Part shown: positions 6,707 to 14,653 of the stretch, piece by piece
Layout: every line of letters begins with the position of its first letter
Numbering within the stretch: the stretch's first letter is position 1
NCBI GenBank assembly: GCA_042568205.1
Contig: JBHPJE010000001.1
Coordinates: 1-64,000 of the forward strand
Direction: 5' to 3'
Length of the DNA stretch: 64,000 nucleotides
Source: JAUVDZ01 sp042568205
Lineage (GTDB): Bacteria > Patescibacteriota > Gracilibacteria > UBA1369 > PNNO01
Made by a program: the position numbers and the translations under genes
The notes under the pieces: model-generated
What the model was told of the DNA's origin: nothing
The model's input: only the letters and a program-made list of their open reading frames with translations
Databases searched by the model: none

Positions 6707-7441
6707 ATGGACACAATTAAGATAACTTGTCTAGCTATGGAGTTAATTCCAATCAAAACCCGCATAATCAAGCCAAAAGACGATCTCGTGAAATTGATCT
6801 CAAAAACACTAAAAAACAACGATATTTTAGTTGTTGCGAGCAAAGTTTTGGCATATTCTCAGGGTAGAGTGATGGATGCAAACGATAAAGAATTTGATAA
6901 AATTGTTGAAAAAGAGGGTAAAAAACTCTTTCCAACCAACTATTGCAACCTAACTTATAAAGATGGGCATCTAATTCCCAATGCAGGAGTAGATAAATCA
7001 AACACTCCAAAAGGCCAGATCGTGCTCTGGCCGACGAATCCTTTTAAAGAAGCAGAACGACTTCAAAAAGAACTTAAGGCTAAATATAAGATTAAAAACC
7101 TTGGAATCATAGTGTCTGATTCAACCTGCGCTCCTATGCGTGTAGGTGTTCATGGTATCTCTATTGGTCATTTTGGATTCGAAGGAGTCGAAGACGTCCG
7201 AAATACCAAAGATATATTCGGAAAACCACTTAAAGTAACACGCCGCAACCTCGCTGACTCTCTTGCAGACGCTGCAACAATACTAATGGGAGAATCAAAT
7301 GCGCAGGTGCCCTTCGTGATAATCCGCGATGCGCCTGTTAAATTCACGAATAAAAAGATCCGAAGAGGCTATATAAGATTGAAATCTGACCTATATTACG
7401 GTATTTATAATAGTGCATTCAAGAAATTCTTAAGCTCGTAA
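6707..7441 (+). CDS. CofE-family (COG1478) glutamate ligase, possibly a folate polyglutamate synthase (FolC2-like)
   Basis: The 244-residue product belongs to the coenzyme F420-0:gamma-glutamyl ligase family. Seen: DILVVASKVLAYSQGR (39-54), NAGVDKSN (92-99), S-D-S-T-C-A-P-M-R-V-G (137-147), ISIG (151-154) and the LADSLADAATILMGES segment (182-197). Canonical CofE adds glutamate to F420-0 with GTP, but nothing else here points to F420. A COG1478 subgroup (FolC2) has been reported to act as folylpolyglutamate synthase in Chlamydia. The next gene, 4 bases downstream, is purN, which uses 10-formyl-tetrahydrofolate. I therefore favour a folate role, as an inference from family knowledge plus context. 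Confidence 0.8.
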   Translation: MDTIKITCLAMELIPIKTRIIKPKDDLVKLISKTLKNNDILVVASKVLAYSQGRVMDANDKEFDKIVEKEGKKLFPTNYCNLTYKDGHLIPNAGVDKSNTPKGQIVLWPTNPFKEAERLQKELKAKYKIKNLGIIVSDSTCAPMRVGVHGISIGHFGFEGVEDVRNTKDIFGKPLKVTRRNLADSLADAATILMGESNAQVPFVIIRDAPVKFTNKKIRRGYIRLKSDLYYGIYNSAFKKFLSS

Positions 7442-7445
7442 GCAA

Positions 7446-8033
7446 ATGTATAAAATCGCTGTTTTAGCATCAACAAACGGAACTGACCTTCAAGCCATTA
7501 TCGATGAAATGAAAGAAGGTAAAATGGAAGGGGTTGAGCTTGTTTTAGTAGCTAGTAATAAGGAAGATTGTGGTGCTATTAAGAAGGCAAAGGATAATGG
7601 AATTGATACGTTTACAAAAACACAGCATGATAGTTTAGATAAATTTGAAATAGCATTAGCACAGATTTTAAAGCAAAAAGGAGTAGATTTAATTTGTCTG
7701 ATTGGTTATATGAGAATATTAAGCTCTAGATTTGTTCAAGAGTTTGAGGGGCAGATAATAAATGTGCATCCAGCTTTGAATATGAAAAAATACGCTGGAC
7801 CAGGCGCAATGAATCTAAATGTGCATAAGGCAGTTATTGAAAATCACGAAACAGAGAGCGGCTGCACGATTCATTATGTTACTGAAGGCGTTGACGAAGG
7901 GCCGGTTATTGCTCAGGCTGATGTGATTGTTTCACCTGATGAGACTCCGGAATCATTGAAAGAAAAGGTTCAGGCACAGGAGAAACTCCTATACCCGGAG
8001 GTTATTAGAAGGTTTGCGATAGGGGAGGTTTAG
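7446..8033 (+). CDS. purN: PurN, phosphoribosylglycinamide (GAR) formyltransferase
   Basis: PurN transfers the formyl group of 10-formyl-tetrahydrofolate to GAR in purine synthesis. The 195-residue product carries the catalytic triad Asn106 and His108 (INVHP) and Asp150 (EGVDEGPV), plus the phosphate-binding N-terminal loop (STNGTDLQA, 9-17) and GYMRILS (87-93). The usual 'HPSLLPKYPG' region reads HPALNMKKYAGPG, a mild divergence near the active site. It follows the CofE/FolC2-like gene by 4 bases, so the two form an operon. Its 3' end overlaps the convergent small gene by 4 bases. Confidence 0.94.
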   Translation: MYKIAVLASTNGTDLQAIIDEMKEGKMEGVELVLVASNKEDCGAIKKAKDNGIDTFTKTQHDSLDKFEIALAQILKQKGVDLICLIGYMRILSSRFVQEFEGQIINVHPALNMKKYAGPGAMNLNVHKAVIENHETESGCTIHYVTEGVDEGPVIAQADVIVSPDETPESLKEKVQAQEKLLYPEVIRRFAIGEV

Positions 8034-8278
8034 AGCTTTAAAGGTTCTTTTACTGCATCAGTTTTTGTAACTGAGCAGACTTGCATTACTTTTTCATCTC
8101 CAAATAATAGTGCTGGATTTACTTCTGCAAACCTTGCTCTGCAAGCTTCTATTGCTCCTTTAGTTCTAGGACATGAGCATAATTCACGACCACTTCGTTC
8201 ATTAAGTGTTCGCTCTTTCATATTTTCGAATGCTGCAGCACCGTTAGTTCCAGGGAGGTCGATTCTTTGAGTAGCCAT
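8030..8278 (-). CDS. Small Cys-containing protein, unknown
   Basis: The product is 82 residues, hydrophilic, with C-S-C-P near residue 34-37 and further cysteines at about 45 and 67, so metal binding is possible but unproven. I recognise no family. It ends in a 4-base convergent overlap with purN and lies 13 bases downstream of the 196-residue gene, so it is probably the last gene of a short minus-strand transcript. The ATG is preceded by an A/T-rich stretch without a Shine-Dalgarno, as is usual here. Confidence 0.55.
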   Translation of the reverse strand: MATQRIDLPGTNGAAAFENMKERTLNERSGRELCSCPRTKGAIEACRARFAEVNPALLFGDEKVMQVCSVTKTDAVKEPLKL

Positions 8279-8291
8279 AGTAAAGAGTAGG

Positions 8292-8882
8292 TTAAGTTGT
8301 TGGTTGAGGAGGCTTAGGCCAATGTGCTGGGAATGGTTTTACTTGAAAAGGCCTAACTCTAGTTAGCATTTGAGCTCTTGGGTTTGTTGCCCACCATTTA
8401 TTTTCTTCTCTTTCAGCTTCTACACCATAAATAAATTGGTCTTCATTAGGGCATAATTCTTCAGATAAGCATAATCTTGCCTTACGGTAAGCATCCCAAA
8501 TATATCTATCAAATTCCGGGCCTTCAAGTACATTAATTGCAGCCCTGTTAAATGCTTCTTGGATTATTTTTGCTTGTTTTTGAGCTTCAGGATTATCAAT
8601 TAAACAGAAAGGATTCACATATCTTGCTCTGTCGTATGGTTCTAATTCGCTATTAAAATTTACTTTAGCAATAAGCGAACCAGAAGTTAAAGCTGTATAT
8701 AGCATTACTTCATCAACAAGCGCAGGATCAACTCCTTGAAGCTTTGCTTTCACTGCAGCTGCAACGTTTAAGCAATTAAACGTTCTAATGTCTGAAGCTT
8801 CATGTCCTTGCTCTTCAAGAGTTTGTTTAAAGTCGATTATTGTATCGACACAATGGTCACGTTGTTCGTTATTAATAGTCAT
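8292..8882 (-). CDS. Unknown soluble protein, 196 aa
   Basis: A mainly helical, acidic, cytoplasmic protein with no signal peptide, no membrane segment and a Pro-rich C-terminus (P-K-P-P-Q-P). Several Trp-containing segments (WWATNP, PAHWPKPP) lie in the last 40 residues. No catalytic motif or family is recognised. It precedes the 82-residue gene by 13 bases on the same strand. Codon use matches the neighbours. Confidence 0.65.
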   Translation of the reverse strand: MTINNEQRDHCVDTIIDFKQTLEEQGHEASDIRTFNCLNVAAAVKAKLQGVDPALVDEVMLYTALTSGSLIAKVNFNSELEPYDRARYVNPFCLIDNPEAQKQAKIIQEAFNRAAINVLEGPEFDRYIWDAYRKARLCLSEELCPNEDQFIYGVEAEREENKWWATNPRAQMLTRVRPFQVKPFPAHWPKPPQPTT

Positions 8883-8938
8883 TTTAGTTGGTTTAGATAA
8901 ATTTAAGGAATGAATATAGCAAAAAGTATATTGAAAAG

Positions 8939-9193
8939 CTATTGCAGTGTTTGTTGATTTGAAGGAGGCGTAGATCCAATCAATATCCTCGCAGCCCTGA
9001 TTCTGGGATGATACCTAACTTCTTCAGCGCAAGTCACAAATCTAGGACTTTTGGTTCTAAAAATTCGAACAAGTTGGCCTCGGGTTTTGTCCTGAAGCGC
9101 CTCCAATTCTACATCTACTGATTGTTTGTATTGTGTTTCTTCAAGTTCAAATTCTTCAATAGATGTTCTTTTTTCTGAAGGTTTAAATCCCAT
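8939..9193 (-). CDS. Unknown small charged protein, 84 aa
   Basis: The product is soluble and charged: the first half is acidic (Glu-rich), the second half basic (Arg-rich). No motif is recognised. A good promoter (TTGACA, 17 bases, TTTAAT) stands directly upstream at 9215-9243 and leaves a ~15-base leader, which supports it as a real gene. It is separated by 56 bases from the next minus-strand gene and may or may not be co-transcribed with it. Confidence 0.6.
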   Translation of the reverse strand: MGFKPSEKRTSIEEFELEETQYKQSVDVELEALQDKTRGQLVRIFRTKSPRFVTCAEEVRYHPRIRAARILIGSTPPSNQQTLQ

Positions 9194-9214
9194 ATTTTTT
9201 AATTAAGGGTGAGT

Positions 9215-9243
9215 ATTAAATCATTTTAGAATGTTTTTGTCAA
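9215..9243 (-). promoter_or_regulatory. Promoter of the 84-aa gene
   Basis: On the minus strand TTGACA (9243-9238), 17 bases, TTTAAT (9220-9215). Confidence 0.65.
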
Positions 9244-9349
9244 TAAATAAAGTTGTCATATTTGAGAATTGGTGCTAAATTTAATAACGCTGAAAAGATA
9301 ATGATCATCACACAATAAAGTGTAGATTTTTGTTTAATTGCAGCGCTCT

Positions 9350-9379
9350 TTGACAAGCAGTTGGTTTTTAACTTATCAA
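9350..9379 (+). promoter_or_regulatory. Possible promoter of the G+C-rich two-gene island
   Basis: TTGACA (9350-9355), 18 bases, TATCAA (9374-9379). The -35 is perfect and the -10 moderate. The leader to the ATG at 9454 would be about 65 bases. Confidence 0.45.
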
Positions 9380-9453
9380 TAGGAGATCGCGATAAGTCGC
9401 ATAAAATATGAGGTTTTTTGCGATTTCCTAAAACACGAACAAGGAGGATGAAG

Positions 9454-9747
9454 ATGACCTATTCGAGGCAAGCACCAGTACCCAATCAAGGTTTGGGCAG
9501 GTTGGTGTGGAGGTACAGCTTTCGCTGGATTTTCATCACTAGCTTCGCGATTTGCGGCTTGTTAATGTTCATTTCGGACGAATTGATCTACGAGCTGATG
9601 TGGCTCGGAGCTGCAGGCCTTTCCTTCTTTGGAGAGCTCTGGTTCGAGCCGGACATGAAGAAAAACGAGTGGCTAATGGATCTGTGGGCTTTACCAATCA
9701 CATTCACCCTCATCAAATTCCTCAGATGGTGGCTCATCGGGGGATGA
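9454..9747 (+). CDS. Small membrane protein A of a tandem pair, unknown
   Basis: The frame opens at a TTG at 9418, but a consensus AAGGAGG (9441-9447) sits 6 bases before the ATG at 9454, which I take as the start (97 residues). After a basic N-terminus there are about three hydrophobic segments, with the pattern L-V-W-R-Y-x-F-R-W leading into the first helix. The next gene encodes a similar protein, so this is a tandem duplication. G+C content and codon use are visibly higher than in flanking genes, and a classical Shine-Dalgarno is rare elsewhere here. Both suggest recent transfer. Function unknown. Confidence 0.65.
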   Translation: MTYSRQAPVPNQGLGRLVWRYSFRWIFITSFAICGLLMFISDELIYELMWLGAAGLSFFGELWFEPDMKKNEWLMDLWALPITFTLIKFLRWWLIGG

Positions 9748-9758
9748 AAGGAGACGAC

Positions 9759-10067
9759 ATGGCTAAGCAAGTCAAACAAGTTCAGGACATTCGAAAAGAG
9801 ATCTGGCCGGACCACCAAGAGTTCTTCGCAGACCTGGTCTGGCACTACTTCCTGCGGTGGGTGCTCATGCTGCTCATCGGAGCATCATTCTTCACCATCG
9901 AAGTGGGTTCGAGATTTCATCTTGGATTCATCGGCTTCCTCATCGCTGTTGGCAATTTTGGCGAGATTAATTCAAAGTACAGATTTGATCGGATTAATGT
10001 CGTCTTCTTGTTGCTGGCATTGGCATTCTTCACCACCTGTTCTTTCATTCTTCCTTTCATCAGATAA
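9759..10067 (+). CDS. Small membrane protein B of a tandem pair, unknown
   Basis: The start is ATG 9759, 5 bases after AAAGGAG (9747-9753), giving 102 residues. Protein A ends with TGA at 9745-9747, so the two genes are tightly linked. The charged N-terminus (~25 residues) is followed by three hydrophobic helices; L-V-W-H-Y-x-L-R-W before the first helix mirrors protein A. Shared layout and motif make A and B paralogs. As with A, base composition is unlike the neighbours. No family is recognised; an accessory or phage/plasmid-derived membrane module is one possibility. Confidence 0.65.
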   Translation: MAKQVKQVQDIRKEIWPDHQEFFADLVWHYFLRWVLMLLIGASFFTIEVGSRFHLGFIGFLIAVGNFGEINSKYRFDRINVVFLLLALAFFTTCSFILPFIR

Positions 10068-10150
10068 CAACTGGCGAGGTCCTTGTGCGAATATTCGTGG
10101 AATTGATAAAGTGTAACACTGAAAAACCAGCTGCTTGTCGAATCCCAAAA

Positions 10151-10159
10151 TGCTATAAT
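10151..10159 (+). promoter_or_regulatory. Extended -10 promoter of the SLH-DsbA gene
   Basis: TG-C-TATAAT (10151-10159); no clear -35. The leader to the ATG at 10189 is about 23 bases. Confidence 0.6.
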
Positions 10160-10188
10160 GCGCATAAATATTATTAAACTCACTAATT

Positions 10189-11319
10189 ATGATAAAACGA
10201 ATCATCCCTATTGTACTTATATTAATTATTTCAGCTACAACTGCTTTTGCCAGTTTTTCTGATGTAACAGGGGATCATATTAATAATGATGCGATTCAGT
10301 ATTTAAATGAGAATGGAGTAATTCAAGGTTATGATGATGGAACTTTTAAGCCTGAAAATGATGTAAATCGTGCTGAATTTTTGAAAATTTTAATTGAAGG
10401 AAACATGATCGAGCTTGATGCAGCGCAATATCATAGCTGTTTTCCTGACATTACTGATGAATGGTTTGCAAAATATGTGTGTTATGCAAAGGAGATGAAT
10501 TGGATTGAAGGTTATCCTGATGGGGATTTTAGGCCAGAAAACACAATAGCTTTTGTTGAGGCACTTAAGATGTTAATTGAAATTCATGATTATGCCCAAG
10601 AGCTTAATCCACCTGAAGATCCGGATTATTGGTATATACCTTATGGTGAATTGGCTGTACAAAAAGGTTTTGTTAAATGGGCAAGCCCTCCATATAATCC
10701 GTTGGCAATGCAAAGCAGAGCTGAGATTGCTGAAATGACTTACCGTTCAATGATGGTTAAAAGGCATGAAGTAGAAAGTTTTTCGGATTTAGTAGAAAGT
10801 GAAGCTATTTTACTAGGCAGGCTTGATGCTCCTGTTGTAATTTATGAATACAGTGATTATGAGTGTCCTTTTTGTGCAAAATTATACACAGAATCTTTTG
10901 CTAGTTTAAAAGCTGATTATATTGATACTGGTGATGTTCTTTATATTCCAAAGGATTTCCCTTTAGGTTTTCATGACAACGCCAGAACTGCAGCAATAGC
11001 GACTCGTTGTGCTAATGATTTTGGCATGTATTGGGAGATGCGTGATTTGATTTATACAAATCAATCTGAGTGGAGTGCCCTTGAAGATCCAACTGATATT
11101 TTTGTCGATTATATAGCTGGATATAGCTTGGATACCGAATATTTTGAAACTTGTTTAACAGAAGAGAAATATACACATGAAATACTTGCAGATTATGAAA
11201 AAGGACAAGAATTAGGAGTACGCGGAACACCAACATTAATTGTAAATGGTGAATTCTTTGTAGGATCTCAGCCTTATTCAAAAGTTACTGATTTTATTGA
11301 TGAGATTCTATATAACTAA
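10189..11319 (+). CDS. SLH-domain protein fused to a DsbA-like thiol oxidoreductase
   Basis: The 376-residue product starts with a signal peptide (about 1-21, T-A-F-A-S). Up to three SLH repeats follow: F-S-D-V ... G-Y-D-D-G-T-F-K-P (22-65), F-P-D-I ... G-Y-P-D-G-D-F-R-P (85-126) and a degenerate third (~145-190). Residues ~200-376 form a DsbA/thioredoxin-like domain with the redox motif CPFC (226-229) and the cis-proline loop GTPT (346-349). SLH domains normally bind secondary cell-wall polymers, so this should be a surface-anchored disulfide oxidoreductase or isomerase acting on exported Cys-containing proteins. The fusion is unusual. No partner such as DsbB or VKOR is seen in the window. 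Confidence 0.88.
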   Translation: MIKRIIPIVLILIISATTAFASFSDVTGDHINNDAIQYLNENGVIQGYDDGTFKPENDVNRAEFLKILIEGNMIELDAAQYHSCFPDITDEWFAKYVCYAKEMNWIEGYPDGDFRPENTIAFVEALKMLIEIHDYAQELNPPEDPDYWYIPYGELAVQKGFVKWASPPYNPLAMQSRAEIAEMTYRSMMVKRHEVESFSDLVESEAILLGRLDAPVVIYEYSDYECPFCAKLYTESFASLKADYIDTGDVLYIPKDFPLGFHDNARTAAIATRCANDFGMYWEMRDLIYTNQSEWSALEDPTDIFVDYIAGYSLDTEYFETCLTEEKYTHEILADYEKGQELGVRGTPTLIVNGEFFVGSQPYSKVTDFIDEILYN

Positions 11320-11344
11320 AAGGTTTCTAATTATTTCATAAAAT

Positions 11345-11587
11345 TTATTTATTTTCTTCCTCTTGTGCTCTTTTCAGAGCTACTGCAGTAATTGCTGTAG
11401 ATAGTATTTTTCTTTCTGTGATTTTTTCTCTAACTGCTTCTAAAGCAGCTTGTAATTCAATGTTTTGTGGATCAGCATCCAAGGCTGCTTGTGCTTCTCT
11501 AATCTTAGCTCTATCTATGAGTTCTTGCGCTCCTCCTGGACGTACGCCTTGATAATACATCGGTTTTACACTTGGTCTTAATCGCAT
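11345..11587 (-). CDS. Unknown small helical protein, 80 aa
   Basis: A charged, Ala/Glu/Arg-rich, probably helical protein of 80 residues without cysteine or membrane segments. It is the last gene of a minus-strand run (purP-like, GlmU-like, YdjM-like, this one), 33 bases after the previous gene, and converges with the SLH-DsbA gene. No family recognised. The reading frame uses ordinary codons and an ATG start. Confidence 0.5.
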   Translation of the reverse strand: MRLRPSVKPMYYQGVRPGGAQELIDRAKIREAQAALDADPQNIELQAALEAVREKITERKILSTAITAVALKRAQEEENK

Positions 11588-11620
11588 AATATTCTTATTA
11601 AGGTGATTAATTAAAACATT

Positions 11621-12124
11621 TTATTCAGCTGTTGTCAACCACTTGTTTAGCCAAATTATTCCTGCCCATGCAAAAATGGCTATTTCAAGCAGAAAAGTCC
11701 AATGAAAAATGAAGTTGTACACCCAATAATCATATACCGCAGGCACATGAGCGATAATAATACTTATGTCTGAGATCGGATAAAGCCATTTAATTCCTCC
11801 AACAAAAGTATCCAGAATCAGATGCAGGAAAATCCCTGCCATAAACACAACAAGCGGCAGAACCAGCTCGTTTCTTTTAGCAATTTTAATCACAGCCAGC
11901 GCAATCAGCCCAATGATGAGCCAGTAGAAAGGTATGTGAATCCAGTAACTATGATGAAAATGCTGCCCCTTATCAATCAGAAACCACCACGCGAGGTCGA
12001 GATCCGGCACGATACTCGCGAACAATCCGAGCCCAAGTAAGGTCGCGGCTTTTTGAGCTGCCTTAGGGTGTTTTGCAAGCTTCTTAGTCAGTATGTAACC
12101 AGCTGGTAGGTGGGCGAGGAACAT
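11621..12124 (-). CDS. YdjM/DUF457-family membrane-bound metal-dependent hydrolase-like protein
   Basis: A 167-residue membrane protein with His/Asp motifs typical of this family: H5 near the start, DLD (41-43), H-F-H-H-S-Y-W-I-H-I-P (55-65) and F-L-H-L-I-L-D-T-F near residue 100. These residues are thought to bind metal; substrates are generally unknown, and E. coli YdjM is an SOS-regulated inner-membrane protein. About four hydrophobic helices follow the N-terminal region. It starts 2 bases after the GlmU-like gene ends, so it is in the same operon, which may link it to cell-surface glycan or lipid metabolism (inference). Confidence 0.75.
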   Translation of the reverse strand: MFLAHLPAGYILTKKLAKHPKAAQKAATLLGLGLFASIVPDLDLAWWFLIDKGQHFHHSYWIHIPFYWLIIGLIALAVIKIAKRNELVLPLVVFMAGIFLHLILDTFVGGIKWLYPISDISIIIAHVPAVYDYWVYNFIFHWTFLLEIAIFAWAGIIWLNKWLTTAE

Positions 12125-12126
12125 AG

Positions 12127-13449
12127 TTATTTAAGTTTACCCTTCATCTCATCCCTTTTTTCCGGATCCAATTTCGCCTTATTATCTCTAATTTCTAATT
12201 CAACTTTTCCTTTTACGAATTTTCCTTCTTCAATATCTTGGCCAACAACTAAACCTGCTCCAATAATCGTATCTGAACCTATTTTTATACCTGGGTGAAA
12301 CGAAGTATTGATTCCAACTCTTATATTTTCGCCGCAAATTAATCCGAATTTGTTTGTTCCAGTCGACATTTTTTCTCCTTTTACGTTTACGTGGATATTG
12401 CCTTCATCAAGCCTTAAATTCCCAGTCACAGCACCGCTCCCAAAGCTGCAATTCCTTGAAATAACGCTATCTCCAATATAATTTGTGTGAGTCCAAACAT
12501 CTGGTCCTAAATATGAGCGTGCGATTTCAGTAGAATATCCAACAACGCTGCCTTCATTAACCATTGATCCTCGAACAAGTGCATTATTTGCAACAATCAC
12601 ACCTTTTCCAATATAAGCAGGACCTTGAATAACAGCATGATCAAACACTTTTGCGCCTTCTTTAATAATCACATCGCCTCGCACAACAGCAGTCGGCGCA
12701 ATATCAGCTTCCTTCGACACATATCCTTCCATATTATCAAAAAACCAATTCATCACCTTAAAAACATGCCAAGGGAACTTAATTGGCTGCCAAAATCCAT
12801 CAAACTCAAGAGCTTTCATTTTCGCGCCATCCTTGATCAATTTATCCATGGCAACTTCATATTTATCATCATTATCTGAACTAGTCGCCTCAATCGCCTC
12901 AATCAACTTCGCAGGCGATTTATGGCAGTGAATAACTATATTTACAAGATTGCTAGGTTCATTCCCTTCGCCAGGTTTCTCAATTATCCCAGTAATCATA
13001 TTAGAATCGTCGATCTCAAGATATCCACCTGGAAAATACTCTTTAACCTTCTTCCCAACAATTAAACTTTCAGCATCTGTATGCTCCATTTCATCCAAAA
13101 CAAGCGAATACGCCTTTGGGTCAACTACATCATTCGCGCTAACAATACAAACAGGCTCATTATCCAAAATCTTCTTAGTTGCAACAACTGCTCCGGCCAT
13201 TCCTTCATCTAATTCAACCTGTTCCACAACTTCATATTTAATTTTTCCAAGATCATGCTCATCTGGCAATGCAGTTAAAGCCTCAAGATTGTGCTTTCCT
13301 CCAATAACAACAAAATCATCAAAACCCGCATCAGCAAGCGCATGAATTTGATGCACAATTAGCGGCCTACCATTGAAAAGTAGGAAGTTTTTGTCTGGAA
13401 TTGGCTGCATACGTTTGCTACGACCTGCAGCAAGTAGTAAAACTCGCAT
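12127..13449 (-). CDS. GlmU-like bifunctional sugar-1-phosphate nucleotidyltransferase with a left-handed beta-helix domain
   Basis: The 440-residue product has an N-terminal nucleotidyltransferase domain: LLLAAGRSKRM (4-14), Lys20 and the metal-binding N-D region near residue 105. From about residue 245 a hexapeptide-repeat left-handed beta-helix follows, as in archaeal bifunctional enzymes and GlmU. It probably makes an NDP-sugar (such as UDP-GlcNAc) from a sugar 1-phosphate. The beta-helix may acetylate an amino sugar or bind substrate. The specific sugar cannot be read. It begins 6 bases after the purP-like gene and ends 2 bases before the YdjM-like gene. Confidence 0.82.
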   Translation of the reverse strand: MRVLLLAAGRSKRMQPIPDKNFLLFNGRPLIVHQIHALADAGFDDFVVIGGKHNLEALTALPDEHDLGKIKYEVVEQVELDEGMAGAVVATKKILDNEPVCIVSANDVVDPKAYSLVLDEMEHTDAESLIVGKKVKEYFPGGYLEIDDSNMITGIIEKPGEGNEPSNLVNIVIHCHKSPAKLIEAIEATSSDNDDKYEVAMDKLIKDGAKMKALEFDGFWQPIKFPWHVFKVMNWFFDNMEGYVSKEADIAPTAVVRGDVIIKEGAKVFDHAVIQGPAYIGKGVIVANNALVRGSMVNEGSVVGYSTEIARSYLGPDVWTHTNYIGDSVISRNCSFGSGAVTGNLRLDEGNIHVNVKGEKMSTGTNKFGLICGENIRVGINTSFHPGIKIGSDTIIGAGLVVGQDIEEGKFVKGKVELEIRDNKAKLDPEKRDEMKGKLK

Positions 13450-13455
13450 TTAAAT

Positions 13456-14574
13456 TTAAGTTAAAATCTCAGGAAGTCTATTTTGATCTAAAGCGTCGCG
13501 TAATTCAATAGCAACTCTTTCACCATAGCTCAAACTCTGCCCCCATAGATAACCTGTATATGGAGTAAATCGCGTTCCTGGCGATCCCGGGATCCGCATA
13601 CTTACATCAAATATCACGATTTCTTCTTTTCCGTTTTCGCTAGAAACTGCTCCCTGAAGGGCAAAAGGCCCGATCATCCCCGGGTCTAGTTCTTTTTGAG
13701 TTAATTTTACGAACTTCTCACCAATATCAAAGATTTTCTCTAAAATTGACTCTTTTGTAGTAACTGCATAGTGCCCTGTTTCAATTAACGAAGGACGCAT
13801 ATACTTTAATAGTTCCATTTGTTCAGGGGCTGGAAGCCGTAAAAGACCATCAAGATTAGTTTGCCGTCTTGTATCTGTTCCCATTAATTCCAATTCATCA
13901 TCAATAACCGAGTAGAAGTAATTGCAGTTAACATGCGCTCCAACGATATATTCTTCAATTACTGCATTTTTCAAAGATTCTTCTTTAATAATTCCTTCTT
14001 TTATTAATTCTTCGGATTTTTTTTGATAATCAACCGCGTTATTTGCCAAAAAGAACGCTCTTTCATATCCTCTTGCTGCTTCATTAACCTTAACAATCGA
14101 CAATCGGTCGATTTGCTCAGAGTCTTCAAAGATTTTAGGGATTCGGATACCTGCACGCTCAAGCAAATAATACTGATTTTTCTCAACATCGCGCTCTTCT
14201 AACTTAAGCATTTCTCGAGTTCCGTAAATCGGCACTTTAAAGTCTTTTTCAATTTCTTCAAAATCACAATATACCCAAAAATATCTATTATGAATGAAGA
14301 TCGTATTTCGTTTTCTTAATTCCTCCTGAACTTCTGGCTTCACAATATCCTTAAAATGATCAACCATAATTACATCATCAATACATCCACGTCCATCTTC
14401 ACGTGATTTGTAGTATTGGCTGTACGTTTTGTCGCGTCCTTTAGCGCAAACAGCCAAAGTTTTAAATCCGGCTTTTTTAGCACCGTGACATACATCGAGA
14501 GCGCTGTGCCCACCAAGAACACCGATAGTTATGTTTTCTTTATCGTATTTTTCTAAGATTTTTGAGATATCCAT
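13456..14574 (-). CDS. PurP-like ATP-grasp protein, divergent paralog
   Basis: A 372-residue ATP-grasp protein similar along its whole length to archaeal PurP, which formylates AICAR to FAICAR using formate and ATP. The start (ITIGVLGGHSALDVCHGAKK) and the I-E-E-Y-I-V-G-A-H segment are PurP-like. Motifs strongly conserved in true PurP are altered: P-H-G-S-F reads H-N-R-Y-F, and the Gly-rich G-A-x-G-G-K-G-Y-F loop reads E-A-A-R-G-Y-E-R-A-F-F. It may therefore use another substrate. It heads an operon with the GlmU-like and YdjM-like genes, not purine genes, which also hints at another role. Confidence 0.75.
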   Translation of the reverse strand: MDISKILEKYDKENITIGVLGGHSALDVCHGAKKAGFKTLAVCAKGRDKTYSQYYKSREDGRGCIDDVIMVDHFKDIVKPEVQEELRKRNTIFIHNRYFWVYCDFEEIEKDFKVPIYGTREMLKLEERDVEKNQYYLLERAGIRIPKIFEDSEQIDRLSIVKVNEAARGYERAFFLANNAVDYQKKSEELIKEGIIKEESLKNAVIEEYIVGAHVNCNYFYSVIDDELELMGTDTRRQTNLDGLLRLPAPEQMELLKYMRPSLIETGHYAVTTKESILEKIFDIGEKFVKLTQKELDPGMIGPFALQGAVSSENGKEEIVIFDVSMRIPGSPGTRFTPYTGYLWGQSLSYGERVAIELRDALDQNRLPEILT

Positions 14575-14602
14575 ATGATATTGAGTTTAATTTTGCGGGC
14601 GC

Positions 14603-14611
14603 ATTATAGCA
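14603..14611 (-). promoter_or_regulatory. Extended -10 promoter of the PurP-like/GlmU-like operon
   Basis: On the minus strand TG-C-TATAAT (14611-14603), with a predicted leader of about 22 bases. It lies in the 79-base divergent gap with the second SLH gene. Confidence 0.55.
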
Positions 14612-14653
14612 TATATGATATAGTGTATATAGCATATTCTTAATCATAATTAC

